DNA of 39,852 nucleotides from Nitriliruptoraceae bacterium. GTDB taxonomy: Bacteria; Actinomycetota; Nitriliruptoria; Nitriliruptorales; Nitriliruptoraceae. Location of the stretch: positions 1-39,852 of the forward strand of contig SLHP01000132.1 in the NCBI GenBank assembly GCA_007136095.1, in the 5' to 3' direction. The notes beneath the pieces are model-generated. The model saw only the letters and a list, made by a program, of their open reading frames with translations. It did not search any database and was not told where the DNA came from. Made by a program: the position numbers and the translations under genes. Positions 22,500 through 30,952 of this stretch are shown here, piece after piece (the stretch's first letter is position 1; each line of letters opens with the position of its first letter).

Positions 22500-23786
22500 T
22501 CAGCAGGGTGAGCCGGACAGGTACTGCCGCGGGTTGACCGCCCGGCCGTTGACGCGGAACTCCAGGTGCAGGTGTGGCCCCGTGGTGTTGCCGCTCATGC
22601 CGATCCGCCCCACGGTCTGCCCGCGCTGGACCGACTGACCACTGCCGACCGCGAAACTGCTCAGGTGGGCGTAGGCCGTGACCACCCCGTCCCCGTGGTC
22701 GATGAGCAACAGACGGCCGTACCCGCCCTGCCAGCCGGCCGAGATGACCCTCCCGGCCTTCGCCGCGCCGATCGCCGTACCGGTCGGCCCACCGAGGTCG
22801 ATCCCGCGGTGCATCCGACCCCACCGGGGGCCGTACTCAGAGGTCACCGGCGCACACAACGGCCACGAGTACCCGGCACTGGACGCGCTCGATGGTGCCG
22901 AGGCCTCACCCCCCGACGACGACCCACCGCCCGACGACCCACCGCCCGACGACCGCTGCTGCGCGGCCTCGGCAGCCGCCGCTTCGCGGGCCGCCGCCTC
23001 GCGGGCCGCCGCCTGCCGCGCACGTTCCTCCGCCTGGCGCTGCGCGATCAACGCTTCGATCTGCTCCTGCTCGGCCTCGAGGTCGTCCTGCTCCTCCTCG
23101 AGCAACGCGACCCGGTCCCGCGCGTTCGCCGCAGCCAGCGCCCGGCTCTCCCGCAGTTCCTGTGCTTCGGCCAGGATCGCTTCCTGTTCCTCGAGCAGAC
23201 GCTCCAGCCGTGCACGCTCGTCGTCCGCCCGTTGCTGTTCGGCCGCCACCGCGATCCCCGCGGTCTCCAACACCTCGAGGTCGACCTGATCGCCTTCGAG
23301 GATGATCCGCAGGTACGACGTGCGGGCCATCGCGTCCGCCGCGTCGCCACCGGTCAGCAACATGTCCCAGGCCTGTGTCGGGCCCATCTTGAACACGCGG
23401 GTCGCACGCTGGTTGAACGCATCGAGCAGCAGGTCACGCTCGTCCTCCACCTGCGCCAACCGCTGCTGGGTTCGTGCGACGACGTCCTGTTGGGCATCCA
23501 CCGCCGTCGCGACATCGTTCACGATCGCTTCGACCTCGGCCAGGAGCTCATCCGCGTCCTCGAGTTCCTCGTCGGCCTCCTCGACCGCGGCCTCGGCCTC
23601 CGAGATCTGCCCACCGATCGCTTCGAGAGCCCGACGTGCCTCGGCCAGACGTTCCTCGTCGGAAGACGCATCCGCCGCACCACCCAGCACCGCAACGAGG
23701 CACGCCGCGACGACCAGTGCCGCCAGCACCACGGCCCCGCGGGAACCGATGGAGCGCACCACCCAACTACGAGCCAGCGCCGTCAC
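22500..23786 (-). CDS. Secreted M23 peptidase with coiled coil (EnvC/NlpD-like)
   Basis: A 428-residue exported protein. The order is a signal-anchor segment (residues about 15-42, AVVLAALVVAACLVAVLGG), a long Glu/Ala/Arg-rich coiled coil (about 45-270), a Gly-Ser linker, and a C-terminal LytM/M23 domain. The zinc ligands are present: HRGID (His326, Asp330) and HLH in GPHLHLEFR (405-407), so the domain should be a peptidoglycan endopeptidase or an amidase activator. GTG 23786 is chosen because GGAGG lies 4 nt upstream; the neighbouring GTG 23789 is only 1 nt away from it. It is divergent from the vanW-like gene, with a 264-bp shared upstream region. Confidence 0.9.
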   Translation of the reverse strand: MTALARSWVVRSIGSRGAVVLAALVVAACLVAVLGGAADASSDEERLAEARRALEAIGGQISEAEAAVEEADEELEDADELLAEVEAIVNDVATAVDAQQDVVARTQQRLAQVEDERDLLLDAFNQRATRVFKMGPTQAWDMLLTGGDAADAMARTSYLRIILEGDQVDLEVLETAGIAVAAEQQRADDERARLERLLEEQEAILAEAQELRESRALAAANARDRVALLEEEQDDLEAEQEQIEALIAQRQAEERARQAAAREAAAREAAAAEAAQQRSSGGGSSGGGSSSGGEASAPSSASSAGYSWPLCAPVTSEYGPRWGRMHRGIDLGGPTGTAIGAAKAGRVISAGWQGGYGRLLLIDHGDGVVTAYAHLSSFAVGSGQSVQRGQTVGRIGMSGNTTGPHLHLEFRVNGRAVNPRQYLSGSPC

Positions 23787-24050
23787 CACACCTCCAGGGT
23801 CTGTGGAGTCGTTGAGCGGATCTCCGGGTAGCGCAGGGGCCATCGGCCGGGAGTGAGAGCCACAGCATCGGCCACAGCGCCGAGCCCGTTCGTGGCAACG
23901 GGACGCTACCAGCCCCGCCGCCGCCTGGGCCGTCCCGGTGCGCGTCGAACGGCCATGGGACAGCGTGCACCGACCCCGTTGCTACCCTCCGGAGTTCTCG
24001 CCGCAGCCCGCGCGTATGGCGCAACGGCGTGCAAGGGGGATCCCCAGACG

Positions 24051-25919
24051 ATGACGAAACGTCGTGCACTCATCTACACCGGCTATGGGCTGGGAGGGCT
24101 GCTGGCGCTCGCGCTCATCGGGCTGGCGGTACTCTGGGGCATCCAGGCCGGCCAGGTGCTGCCCAACACCACGGTCGCCGGCACCGACGTCTCCGGGATG
24201 AACGAAGACGAACTCCGGGATGCGATCGATCCGCTCGCGGAGGCCCGTCGCACCGACCCGGTGAGCTTCACCTTCCAGGACCGCACCATCGATGTCGCCC
24301 CTGAGGATGTCGGGTACACGATCGACGCGGATGCCACCGCCGCGGCCGCGTTGGCACGGGGGCGCCAGGGACTTCCCGGCGATATCGCCGAGCGGATCCG
24401 CAGCCTGCGAACCGTCCTCGACATCGCGTTGGCCGAGGACTACGACCCGGCAGAGGTCACCGCCTGGGTCGACGACCTGGCCGACGACCTCGACCGTGAG
24501 ATCACGCCCGGATCGGTCACGATCGATCCCGACAGCCTCGAGGTCGAGGTCGTCATGCCCACGGGTTTCGTCGAGGTCCGCCGGTCCGAGACCACGGAGG
24601 CGCTCATCGACGCGATGCTCGCACCCGGACCGGACGAGCTGGAGCTACCCGCCGACACCGAGCCACAACTGGTTCCCGACGCGGATGTCGAGGCCGTCGC
24701 CGCCCAGGTCGAACGCGCGATCGCCGGCAGTCTCACGATGAGTTCCGGCGACGAGACGCTCGAACTGAGCCCCACCGACGTGGCCACCATCATCGACGTC
24801 GTGGAGCGGCCGACCTCCACCGGTGCGACGCTGGAACTGGTGGTCACCGCCGACGCCCTGGCGAGCGTCGTCTCCGAGGAGGACGCCGCCCGCTTCGAAC
24901 AGCAGGCCCGCAACGCCCGCTACCTCGTGGATCGCGCACCGCCGGTCACCTTCGACACCCAGGGTTCGACCGCCTTCGAGCCGGTCAGCGCGGACGTCGA
25001 GGTGGAACCGGGGCGGAACGGGACCCGGTTCGATCCCGAGCTGGCCGCGGATCAGATCACCGAACTGCTGCGCGCCGGGGACCGCGGCGGCGACCTGCGC
25101 CTGGAGAAGATCGAGGCGGACTTCTCCACGCAGCGTGCGGAGGAACTGCGGCCGACACACCTGCTCGGCACGTTCACGACCTACCACCCCTCCGGCCAGG
25201 ATCGCGTGGTCAACATCCAGAAGCTCGCCGACGAGGTCGATCACGTCGTCACCCTGCCTGGTGAACGGTTCTCCATCAACGAGACCTCGGGGCGACGGAC
25301 CTGCGAACGTGGCTACAAGCCGGCCGGCACCATCGTCCGCGGCGAACTCACGGACACCTGCGGCGGTGGCACCTCCCAGTTCGGCACCACGACCTACAAC
25401 GCGGCCTTCTTCGCCGGCGTGCAGATCGACCAGTGGAAGGCCCACTCGTGGTACTTCTCGCGCTACCCGATGGGCCGTGAAGCAACGCTCAACTACCCCG
25501 AACTCGACGTGAAGTTCACCAACAACACCGACGGCGCGATCATCGTCAAGACCAGCTACACCCCGGGGTCGATCACGGTGTCGCTGTACGGCCAGCCGAT
25601 CGCATCCAGGGTCAGCGCATCGCACGGTTCCCCGACCAACCGCACCGAGCCCGATGAGGAACGACGGACCACCAACGAGTTGTTCGAGGGTCAGGAGCGG
25701 GTGGTACAGGCCGGCTTCGGTGGCTTCACGGTCCAGGTCGTCCGCACGATCGAGAAACTCGAGGGCGACACGGTGACCGAGACGATCCGCACCGTCTACG
25801 TCCCGCAGGACCGCATCGTCGAGGTCGGGACGCGGGCGCGCTCGGAACCCGAGCCCGAGCCCGACGACGACGAGGAAGAAGAAGAAGACGACGACGAGGA
25901 GGACGGCGACGAGGACTGA
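24051..25919 (+). CDS. VanW-domain membrane protein with peptidoglycan-binding repeats
   Basis: A 622-residue membrane-anchored protein. A TM helix (about 8-32) is followed by putative peptidoglycan-binding (PG_binding_4-like) modules, of which GTDVSGMNEDELRDAIDPLA is the clearest start. A VanW domain covers residues about 380-540 (LLGTFTTYHPSG, PGERFSINETSGRR, CGGGTSQFGTTTYNAAFFAG, YPELDVKFTNN). The last about 20 residues are almost all Asp and Glu. The family is associated with the cell wall; its biochemical role is not settled. ATG 24051 follows an AAGGGGGA box with rather long spacing. The acidic 3' end overlaps the convergent HIRAN gene by 124 bp. Confidence 0.88.
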   Translation: MTKRRALIYTGYGLGGLLALALIGLAVLWGIQAGQVLPNTTVAGTDVSGMNEDELRDAIDPLAEARRTDPVSFTFQDRTIDVAPEDVGYTIDADATAAAALARGRQGLPGDIAERIRSLRTVLDIALAEDYDPAEVTAWVDDLADDLDREITPGSVTIDPDSLEVEVVMPTGFVEVRRSETTEALIDAMLAPGPDELELPADTEPQLVPDADVEAVAAQVERAIAGSLTMSSGDETLELSPTDVATIIDVVERPTSTGATLELVVTADALASVVSEEDAARFEQQARNARYLVDRAPPVTFDTQGSTAFEPVSADVEVEPGRNGTRFDPELAADQITELLRAGDRGGDLRLEKIEADFSTQRAEELRPTHLLGTFTTYHPSGQDRVVNIQKLADEVDHVVTLPGERFSINETSGRRTCERGYKPAGTIVRGELTDTCGGGTSQFGTTTYNAAFFAGVQIDQWKAHSWYFSRYPMGREATLNYPELDVKFTNNTDGAIIVKTSYTPGSITVSLYGQPIASRVSASHGSPTNRTEPDEERRTTNELFEGQERVVQAGFGGFTVQVVRTIEKLEGDTVTETIRTVYVPQDRIVEVGTRARSEPEPEPDDDEEEEEDDDEEDGDED

Positions 25920-26350
25920 TCGGGACGCCGCACCACCCGGCGCGTCACGCCCGGCGGCCGTCCCCACAGTCCAGCCGGGCGCTGCACCTCGTCCGGTTCG
26001 TCGCGGGCCTGCACGACGACGACCGGCCGCAGCCAACGTCCGTCCGGTTCGGTGGTCCACCCCTCGATCTGGACCGCCAGGTCGGCTCCCTCGTCCAACC
26101 GCGGTGCGACGCGGACGGCCACCCCCCGGTCGAGATACCCGATCCGCCAGCGGCCGTGGTCGTCTGCGACCCAGACGCTGACGGCATACGGGTCGGCCGG
26201 GTTGCCCGGTTCCCGGAGCAACCGAGCGACCTGACCCGGCACCGGACCTGTCGTGCCGGGCGGTCGTGGCGCGAACGCGTGCCCTCGGACCGGCGTGCGG
26301 AACGTCCGCAGGTTCGTGGCGGGTGGGATGGCGGCGGGTGTGGTATCCAT
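25796..26350 (-). CDS. Stand-alone HIRAN-domain protein
   Basis: A 184-residue protein with a HIRAN-type domain (residues about 15-115): TPVRGHAFAPR, LLREPGNPADPYAVSVWVAD, RIGYLDRGVAVRVAPRL. HIRAN domains recognise DNA ends or single-stranded 3' ends, usually inside helicases such as HLTF; here the domain is almost alone. A basic linker precedes a C-terminal tail of nearly pure Ser, then Gly-Ser. That tail is exactly the antisense of the Asp/Glu tail of the convergent vanW-like gene. ATG 26350 is chosen because it opens the conserved part; the ribosome site is weak. It is divergent from the PNPOx-fold gene, with 62 nt between starts. Confidence 0.7.
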   Translation of the reverse strand: MDTTPAAIPPATNLRTFRTPVRGHAFAPRPPGTTGPVPGQVARLLREPGNPADPYAVSVWVADDHGRWRIGYLDRGVAVRVAPRLDEGADLAVQIEGWTTEPDGRWLRPVVVVQARDEPDEVQRPAGLWGRPPGVTRRVVRRPDQSSSPSSSSSSSSSSSSSSGSGSGSERARVPTSTMRSCGT

Positions 26351-26412
26351 GACATCATCATGCCCGGAGGGTGCGACATGTCCGCACGAACCGATCATCG
26401 AGGAAGCGCCGC

Positions 26413-26886
26413 GTGAAGCTCGTTGGAGGCCCGTGGGACCAGCCGCAGGTCGTTGGCTGGCTCCTGGGGGCCAGGATCCCCGTACGCCTGGCCGTGCTCG
26501 CACCGAGGGGGCCGCTCGTGGTGTCGTTGTGGTACCGCTACGACGACGGGGCACTGTGGTGCGCGACCAGGGCAGACGCCGATGTCGTGCAGCACATCAC
26601 GGCCGACCCGCGTGTCGGGATCGAGATCGGCCCGGACGTCCCGCCCTACCGCGGGGTCCGGGGCACCGGCCGGGCCACGGTGGTCCCCGAACACGGCCAG
26701 AGCATGCTGGATGCGCTGCTGGCCCGCTACCTGGATCCGGTCAACGATGACCTCGCTGCCCTGCTGGCCCGCAACGCCGACGACGAGGTCGCGATCCGCA
26801 TCGATCAGCTCCGGCTCTCGAGTTGGGACTTCAGCGCGCGCATGCACCCACAGGAGACCGGTCCGATCCTGCCCGAACCAGGCTGA
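26413..26886 (+). CDS. PNPOx-fold flavin/F420-type oxidoreductase family protein
   Basis: A 157-residue protein with the split beta-barrel pattern of the pyridoxamine 5'-phosphate oxidase-like superfamily. It has PRGPLVVSLWYRYDDGALWC near the N-terminus, RADADVVQHITADPRVGIEI and RGTGRATVV in the middle, and IDQLRLSSWDF near the end. These small proteins bind FMN, F420 or haem; which one cannot be told. GTG 26413 has GAGGAAG 7 nt upstream, so it is preferred to ATG 26371, which would read into the divergent promoter. It ends 29 nt before the convergent nuclease gene. Confidence 0.82.
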   Translation: MKLVGGPWDQPQVVGWLLGARIPVRLAVLAPRGPLVVSLWYRYDDGALWCATRADADVVQHITADPRVGIEIGPDVPPYRGVRGTGRATVVPEHGQSMLDALLARYLDPVNDDLAALLARNADDEVAIRIDQLRLSSWDFSARMHPQETGPILPEPG

Positions 26887-26915
26887 CGCCGCCGGTCCGA
26901 CCCGCGACCGACCGC

Positions 26916-27905
26916 TCAGCCGAGCTGATCCAGGGCGTGCTCCATCCGCGCTGCGGCCGCCACCTCGCAGTCGGGCTCCCGCTGGCACATGAAGCACCAG
27001 CTGCCACCCCGCAACTGGAGATCCTGCTCATCGCCCGGGTCGCGGAGACCCAGCCGGACCAACTGCCGGGCGCCGTCGATGACCCGTCGGGCGGTCGCCT
27101 CCAGGACCTCCGGGCGGTAGTCCTCGGCCTCATGGCGGCCCTCGGTGACGTAGTAGGTGGCCCACCGGAACGGGGGCCGTCCCCGGGACAGGGTCACGAG
27201 CAGCGCGTAGAAGCGCAGTTCGTGCCGGTCGTGTTCGGATCGGGGCCGGCCGGTCTTGAGGTCGACCACCAGGGTCCGGGCGCGGTCGTCCCGGTGGCGG
27301 CTGTCGATGAGCAGGTCCGGTCGTCCGAACAGCCGCACGTGTCCGTCCGCCAGCGAGATGCCGATCGCCTCCTCGGTGCGGATGCGTACCCGCTCCGGAG
27401 GCAACGGCGGCCACACCTCCCGGAAACCCTCCAGGAGATCGGTGAGTTCCGCGCGGAGCTGATGGGCATGATCGGGTGGCTGCTCGTTCATCCACGCGGA
27501 CAGCGACGCCGGATCACCGGGTCGGCGACTGGCCTCGGCCTGCCAGACCACCTCGACGACCTTCGCCGCCGGTTCGATCCGCCCAGCGTCGAGGTCGTGA
27601 GCGACCATCGCATGTCCGAGGATGCCCCGCACGCTGGCATGGGTGTGCTGGAAGGGTGCCGCGTCGAGTTGGAGCCCGTCACACACCAACCGGTCCAGTT
27701 TGGTCTTGGTGACGAGCACGTGACCCCCGCGTTGTGCGGTGGCGACCCGACCAAGGTCATCACCGATGGCCGCGAGGCCGGCATCGAGGTGCCCCCGCAA
27801 CTCGTCGGCGACCTGGGGATCGATCCTTGGGCGGGGCTCGCCCCACCCGAGCAGGTCGCTGGCCAGTCGCTGCCGCGCGGGGTTTTCGAGCGGCAGATCC
27901 ATCAT
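26916..27905 (-). CDS. RecB/Cas4-like PD-(D/E)XK nuclease with predicted Fe-S cysteines
   Basis: A 329-residue nuclease-fold protein. The RecB-family order is visible: Cys75 in RLVCDG, motif I His98 in GILGHAMV, Asp197 in GRPDLLID, Asp215 and Lys217 in VVDLKTGRP, a helix ELRFYALL in the place of QxxxY (with Glu/Arg in place of Gln), and a C-terminal C-x2-C-x5-C (Cys304, 307, 313). One Cys before motif I plus three at the end is the AddB/Cas4 iron-sulfur arrangement. It should therefore be a DNA exonuclease or endonuclease with a 4Fe-4S cluster. No helicase, Cas gene or AddA is nearby. The start lies 4 nt after the korB stop (ATG 27905 or 27902), with no strong ribosome site, suggesting translational coupling. 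Confidence 0.78.
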   Translation of the reverse strand: MMDLPLENPARQRLASDLLGWGEPRPRIDPQVADELRGHLDAGLAAIGDDLGRVATAQRGGHVLVTKTKLDRLVCDGLQLDAAPFQHTHASVRGILGHAMVAHDLDAGRIEPAAKVVEVVWQAEASRRPGDPASLSAWMNEQPPDHAHQLRAELTDLLEGFREVWPPLPPERVRIRTEEAIGISLADGHVRLFGRPDLLIDSRHRDDRARTLVVDLKTGRPRSEHDRHELRFYALLVTLSRGRPPFRWATYYVTEGRHEAEDYRPEVLEATARRVIDGARQLVRLGLRDPGDEQDLQLRGGSWCFMCQREPDCEVAAAARMEHALDQLG

Positions 27906-27909
27906 GCGG

Positions 27910-28929
27910 TCAGCTGACGACGTCCCAGACGTTGCCGGACCCGAGGAGTTGCTCGAGCGAGCCCTCCCCCTGGTCGACGCGTGCCTGTTCGACCTGGTCG
28001 CGTGAGACCTCGTCGTAGGCCGCACGATCCACATCCCGGAAGATCCCGATCGGGGTCGGGCCGGTCGGGTTGTGCGACAACCGGGCCAGTGCGAACGCGG
28101 TGGTCGGCTCGGGCTTGTTGGGGTCGTGGATCACCACCCGGTCACCCGCCTCCTCGGTCGGCACGATCTTCATCGAACCGTCTCCGCGCGCAACAACGGC
28201 GTTCTCGCCGTCGGGCCCGAAGGTGATCGGCTCACCGGCAGTCAGGCGGATCTGGTTGTGGTCCTTCTGATCCTTGTCCTTGATCGCCATGAACGCGCCG
28301 TCGTTGAACACGTTGCAGTTCTGGTAGATCTCGACGAATGCCGCCCCACGGTGGTTGTAGGCCGCTTCGAGGACCGAGGACAGGTGCTTGCGGTCCGTGT
28401 CGATGCTGCGGGCGACGAACGTGGCCTCGGCGCCGAGCGCCAGGCTCACCGGGTTCATCGGCCGGTCGATCGACCCCATCGGCGTCGACTTCTTGACTGA
28501 TCCCAACGGTGAGGTCGGCGAGTACTGGCCCTTGGTCAGCCCGTAGATCTCGTTGTTGAACAGCAGGATCTTGAGGTTGACGTTGCGCCGCAGCGCGTGG
28601 ATCAGGTGGTTGCCCCCGATCGACAACCCATCACCGTCACCGGTCACGACCCAGACGTCAAGGTCCGGCCGCGTGATCGCGAGCCCCGTCGCGACCGCGG
28701 GCGCACGACCGTGGATCGTGTGGAACCCGTAGGTGTCCATGTAGTACGGGAACCGTGACGAACACCCGATCCCAGAGATGAACGCGGTGGATTCCGGCCT
28801 CGCGCCGAGTTCGGGCAGCAGGGTCTGCACGGTCGCCAGGATCGCGTAGTCCCCACAACCCGGGCACCAGCGAACCTCACGGTCCGAGGTGAAGTCCTTC
28901 TTGGTCAGCTTGCTGTCGTTGGTGGTCAC
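27910..28929 (-). CDS. korB: 2-oxoglutarate:ferredoxin oxidoreductase beta subunit
   Basis: KorB is the thiamine diphosphate-binding subunit of the enzyme that converts 2-oxoglutarate and CoA to succinyl-CoA with reduction of ferredoxin. The 339 residues include WCPGCGDYAIL, GIGCSSRFPYYM, the TPP/Mg motif GDGDGLSIGGNHLIHA and FNNEIYGLTKGQYSPTS, all standard for KorB/PorB. GTG 28929 overlaps the korA stop (GTGA) and begins VTTNDSKLTKKDFTSDREV. A longer reading would run far into korA. Substrate choice between pyruvate and 2-oxoglutarate rests on the two-subunit layout and sequence likeness to actinobacterial KorB. Confidence 0.93.
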   Translation of the reverse strand: MTTNDSKLTKKDFTSDREVRWCPGCGDYAILATVQTLLPELGARPESTAFISGIGCSSRFPYYMDTYGFHTIHGRAPAVATGLAITRPDLDVWVVTGDGDGLSIGGNHLIHALRRNVNLKILLFNNEIYGLTKGQYSPTSPLGSVKKSTPMGSIDRPMNPVSLALGAEATFVARSIDTDRKHLSSVLEAAYNHRGAAFVEIYQNCNVFNDGAFMAIKDKDQKDHNQIRLTAGEPITFGPDGENAVVARGDGSMKIVPTEEAGDRVVIHDPNKPEPTTAFALARLSHNPTGPTPIGIFRDVDRAAYDEVSRDQVEQARVDQGEGSLEQLLGSGNVWDVVS

Positions 28930-30827
28930 GCCGACTCCCCCCATCCGAGGGTCTCGATGACATCGATCAGTTCGGTGGCCGAGAACGGCTGTCCGGTCAC
29001 GCGGTTGTAGGGCTTGATGTCGACCAGGGTCGCGGAGCGCAGCAACGTCACGAGCTGGCCCATGTTGTTCTCCGGCAGGATCACCGTCTCGTAGGAGCGC
29101 AGCAGGTCCGGAAGGTCCTGCGGCAGCGGCATCAGGTGCCGCACGTGCACCCGGGCGACGTTGCGACCCCGGGCCCGCAGGTCGTGACACGCAGCCCGGA
29201 TCGGACCTTCGGTCGAGCCCCAACCGACGACGAGCACATCCGCCTCACCGGACGGGTCGTCGACCTCGAGCGGCGGCAACCCCGCGGCGATCTTGTCCAT
29301 GCGCTCGTAGCGCAACTCGGCCATACGGTGGTGGTTGGCAGGGTCGTAGCTGATGTGACCGCTGCCATCCTCCTTCTCGATCCCGCCGATCCGGTGTTCG
29401 AGGCCGGCGGTACCGGGCAGCGCCCAGGGCCGCGCGAGCGTCTCCGGGTCACGCAGGTAGGGCAGGAAGTCGCCATCCGGGGTGTTGGGCTCCGTGGTGA
29501 AGCCGAAGTCCGCGGACAGATCGGGCAGATCGTCGACCTCGGGCAGCCGCCAGGGCTCGGCGGAGTTCGCGAGGTAGCCGTCCGACAGCAGCACCACCGG
29601 GGTGCGGTAGGTCAGCGCGATGCGAGCGGCTTCGATCGCGGCGTGGAAACAGTCAGCCGGTGAACTGGCCGCCACGATCGGGATCGGCGCTTCACCGTTG
29701 CGTCCGAACATGACCTGGAACAGATCGGACTGCTCCGTCTTGGTCGGCAGCCCGGTCGAGGGACCGCCACGTTGGACGTTGACGATCAGGCACGGCAGCT
29801 CGGTGATCATCGCCAGGCCCATCGCCTCGGCCTTGAGCGCGATACCCGGCCCCGACGATGCGGTCACGGCCAACGAGCCTCCGAAGGCCGCACCGATCAC
29901 CGAGCCGATGGCGGCGATCTCGTCCTCAGCCTGGAAGGTGTTGACGTTGAACCGCTTGAGCTGGGCGAGCTCGTGCAGGATGTCGGAAGCCGGCGTGATC
30001 GGGTACGAGCCGCAGAACAGCGGCAGCTTGGACCGCACGCTGGCGGCCACGAGGCCGTACGACAGCGCCTGGTTGCCGGTGATGTTGCGGTAACGGCCCG
30101 GGGGGAGCTTGGCGGCCTTGACCTCGTAGGTGAAGACGAACGCCTCGGTGGTCTCGCCGAAGTTCCAGCCGGCACGCAGCGCGGCGACGTTGGCGTCCGC
30201 GACCTCGGGCTTCTTGGCGAACTTGGACTCGAGCCAGGACTCGGTCTCCTCGATCGGGCGGGAGAACATCCACGACACGAGCCCGAGCGCGAGCATGTTC
30301 TTGCAGCGCTCGGCTTCCTTCTTGTTGAGCTCGCCCCGCTCGATGTGGCCCTCAAGCGCCCGCAACGTCAGCGTCGTGAGGTCGACCTCGTGGAGCTGGT
30401 AGTCAGTGAGGCTGCCGTCCTCACGTGGATCCTCGTCGTAGCCGGCCTTGGTGAGGTTCCGACCCGAGAAGGCATCGGTGTTGATGATCAGCGTGCCCCC
30501 GGACTTCAGCGCACCGAGGTGCTTCTGCAGGGCCGCCGGGTTCATCGCCACCAGCACGTCAGGTGCGTCACCCGGTGTGTGGATGTCCTGGTCGGAGAAG
30601 TGCAGCTGGAACGAGCTCACCCCGGCGAGCGTGCCGGCGGGTGCGCGGATCTCGGCCGGGAAGTCCGGCAGGGTCGCGAGGTCGTTACCGGCGATGGCCG
30701 TCTGGTTGGTGAACTGATCACCGGCGAGCTGCATCCCGTCGCCGGAGTCTCCCGCGAAACGCACCACGGCGTTGGAGAGCTGGACGTGGGTCCGTTCGGC
30801 TACATCCGTGCCGACGTCGCTGGCCAT
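28926..30827 (-). CDS. korA: 2-oxoglutarate:ferredoxin oxidoreductase alpha subunit (gamma-alpha fusion)
   Basis: The partner of KorB, 633 residues. An N-terminal gamma-type domain (about 15-200) begins NAVVRFAGDSGDGMQLAGDQ. The alpha-type domains begin near GNQALSYGLVAASV and include CGSYPITPASDILHEL, FQAEDEIAAIGSVIGAAFGG and RGGPSTGLPTKTEQSDL. This fused form is standard in actinobacteria, which often use KorAB in the TCA cycle. ATG 30827 has AGAGG about 9 nt upstream. The stop overlaps korB by 4 nt. No ferredoxin gene lies in the window, so the electron acceptor comes from elsewhere. Confidence 0.95.
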   Translation of the reverse strand: MASDVGTDVAERTHVQLSNAVVRFAGDSGDGMQLAGDQFTNQTAIAGNDLATLPDFPAEIRAPAGTLAGVSSFQLHFSDQDIHTPGDAPDVLVAMNPAALQKHLGALKSGGTLIINTDAFSGRNLTKAGYDEDPREDGSLTDYQLHEVDLTTLTLRALEGHIERGELNKKEAERCKNMLALGLVSWMFSRPIEETESWLESKFAKKPEVADANVAALRAGWNFGETTEAFVFTYEVKAAKLPPGRYRNITGNQALSYGLVAASVRSKLPLFCGSYPITPASDILHELAQLKRFNVNTFQAEDEIAAIGSVIGAAFGGSLAVTASSGPGIALKAEAMGLAMITELPCLIVNVQRGGPSTGLPTKTEQSDLFQVMFGRNGEAPIPIVAASSPADCFHAAIEAARIALTYRTPVVLLSDGYLANSAEPWRLPEVDDLPDLSADFGFTTEPNTPDGDFLPYLRDPETLARPWALPGTAGLEHRIGGIEKEDGSGHISYDPANHHRMAELRYERMDKIAAGLPPLEVDDPSGEADVLVVGWGSTEGPIRAACHDLRARGRNVARVHVRHLMPLPQDLPDLLRSYETVILPENNMGQLVTLLRSATLVDIKPYNRVTGQPFSATELIDVIETLGWGESA

Positions 30828-30952
30828 ATGGTCGTCCTCTTCGAGTCACCGTGGAGCGCGCGATCGATCCCCCTGGTCCACGGTCCGTGCACGCCCGGCC
30901 CGCGGGGTGACGAACGTACCGCGTCCGCCGCCCAGAACCGACACCCGCGGAC

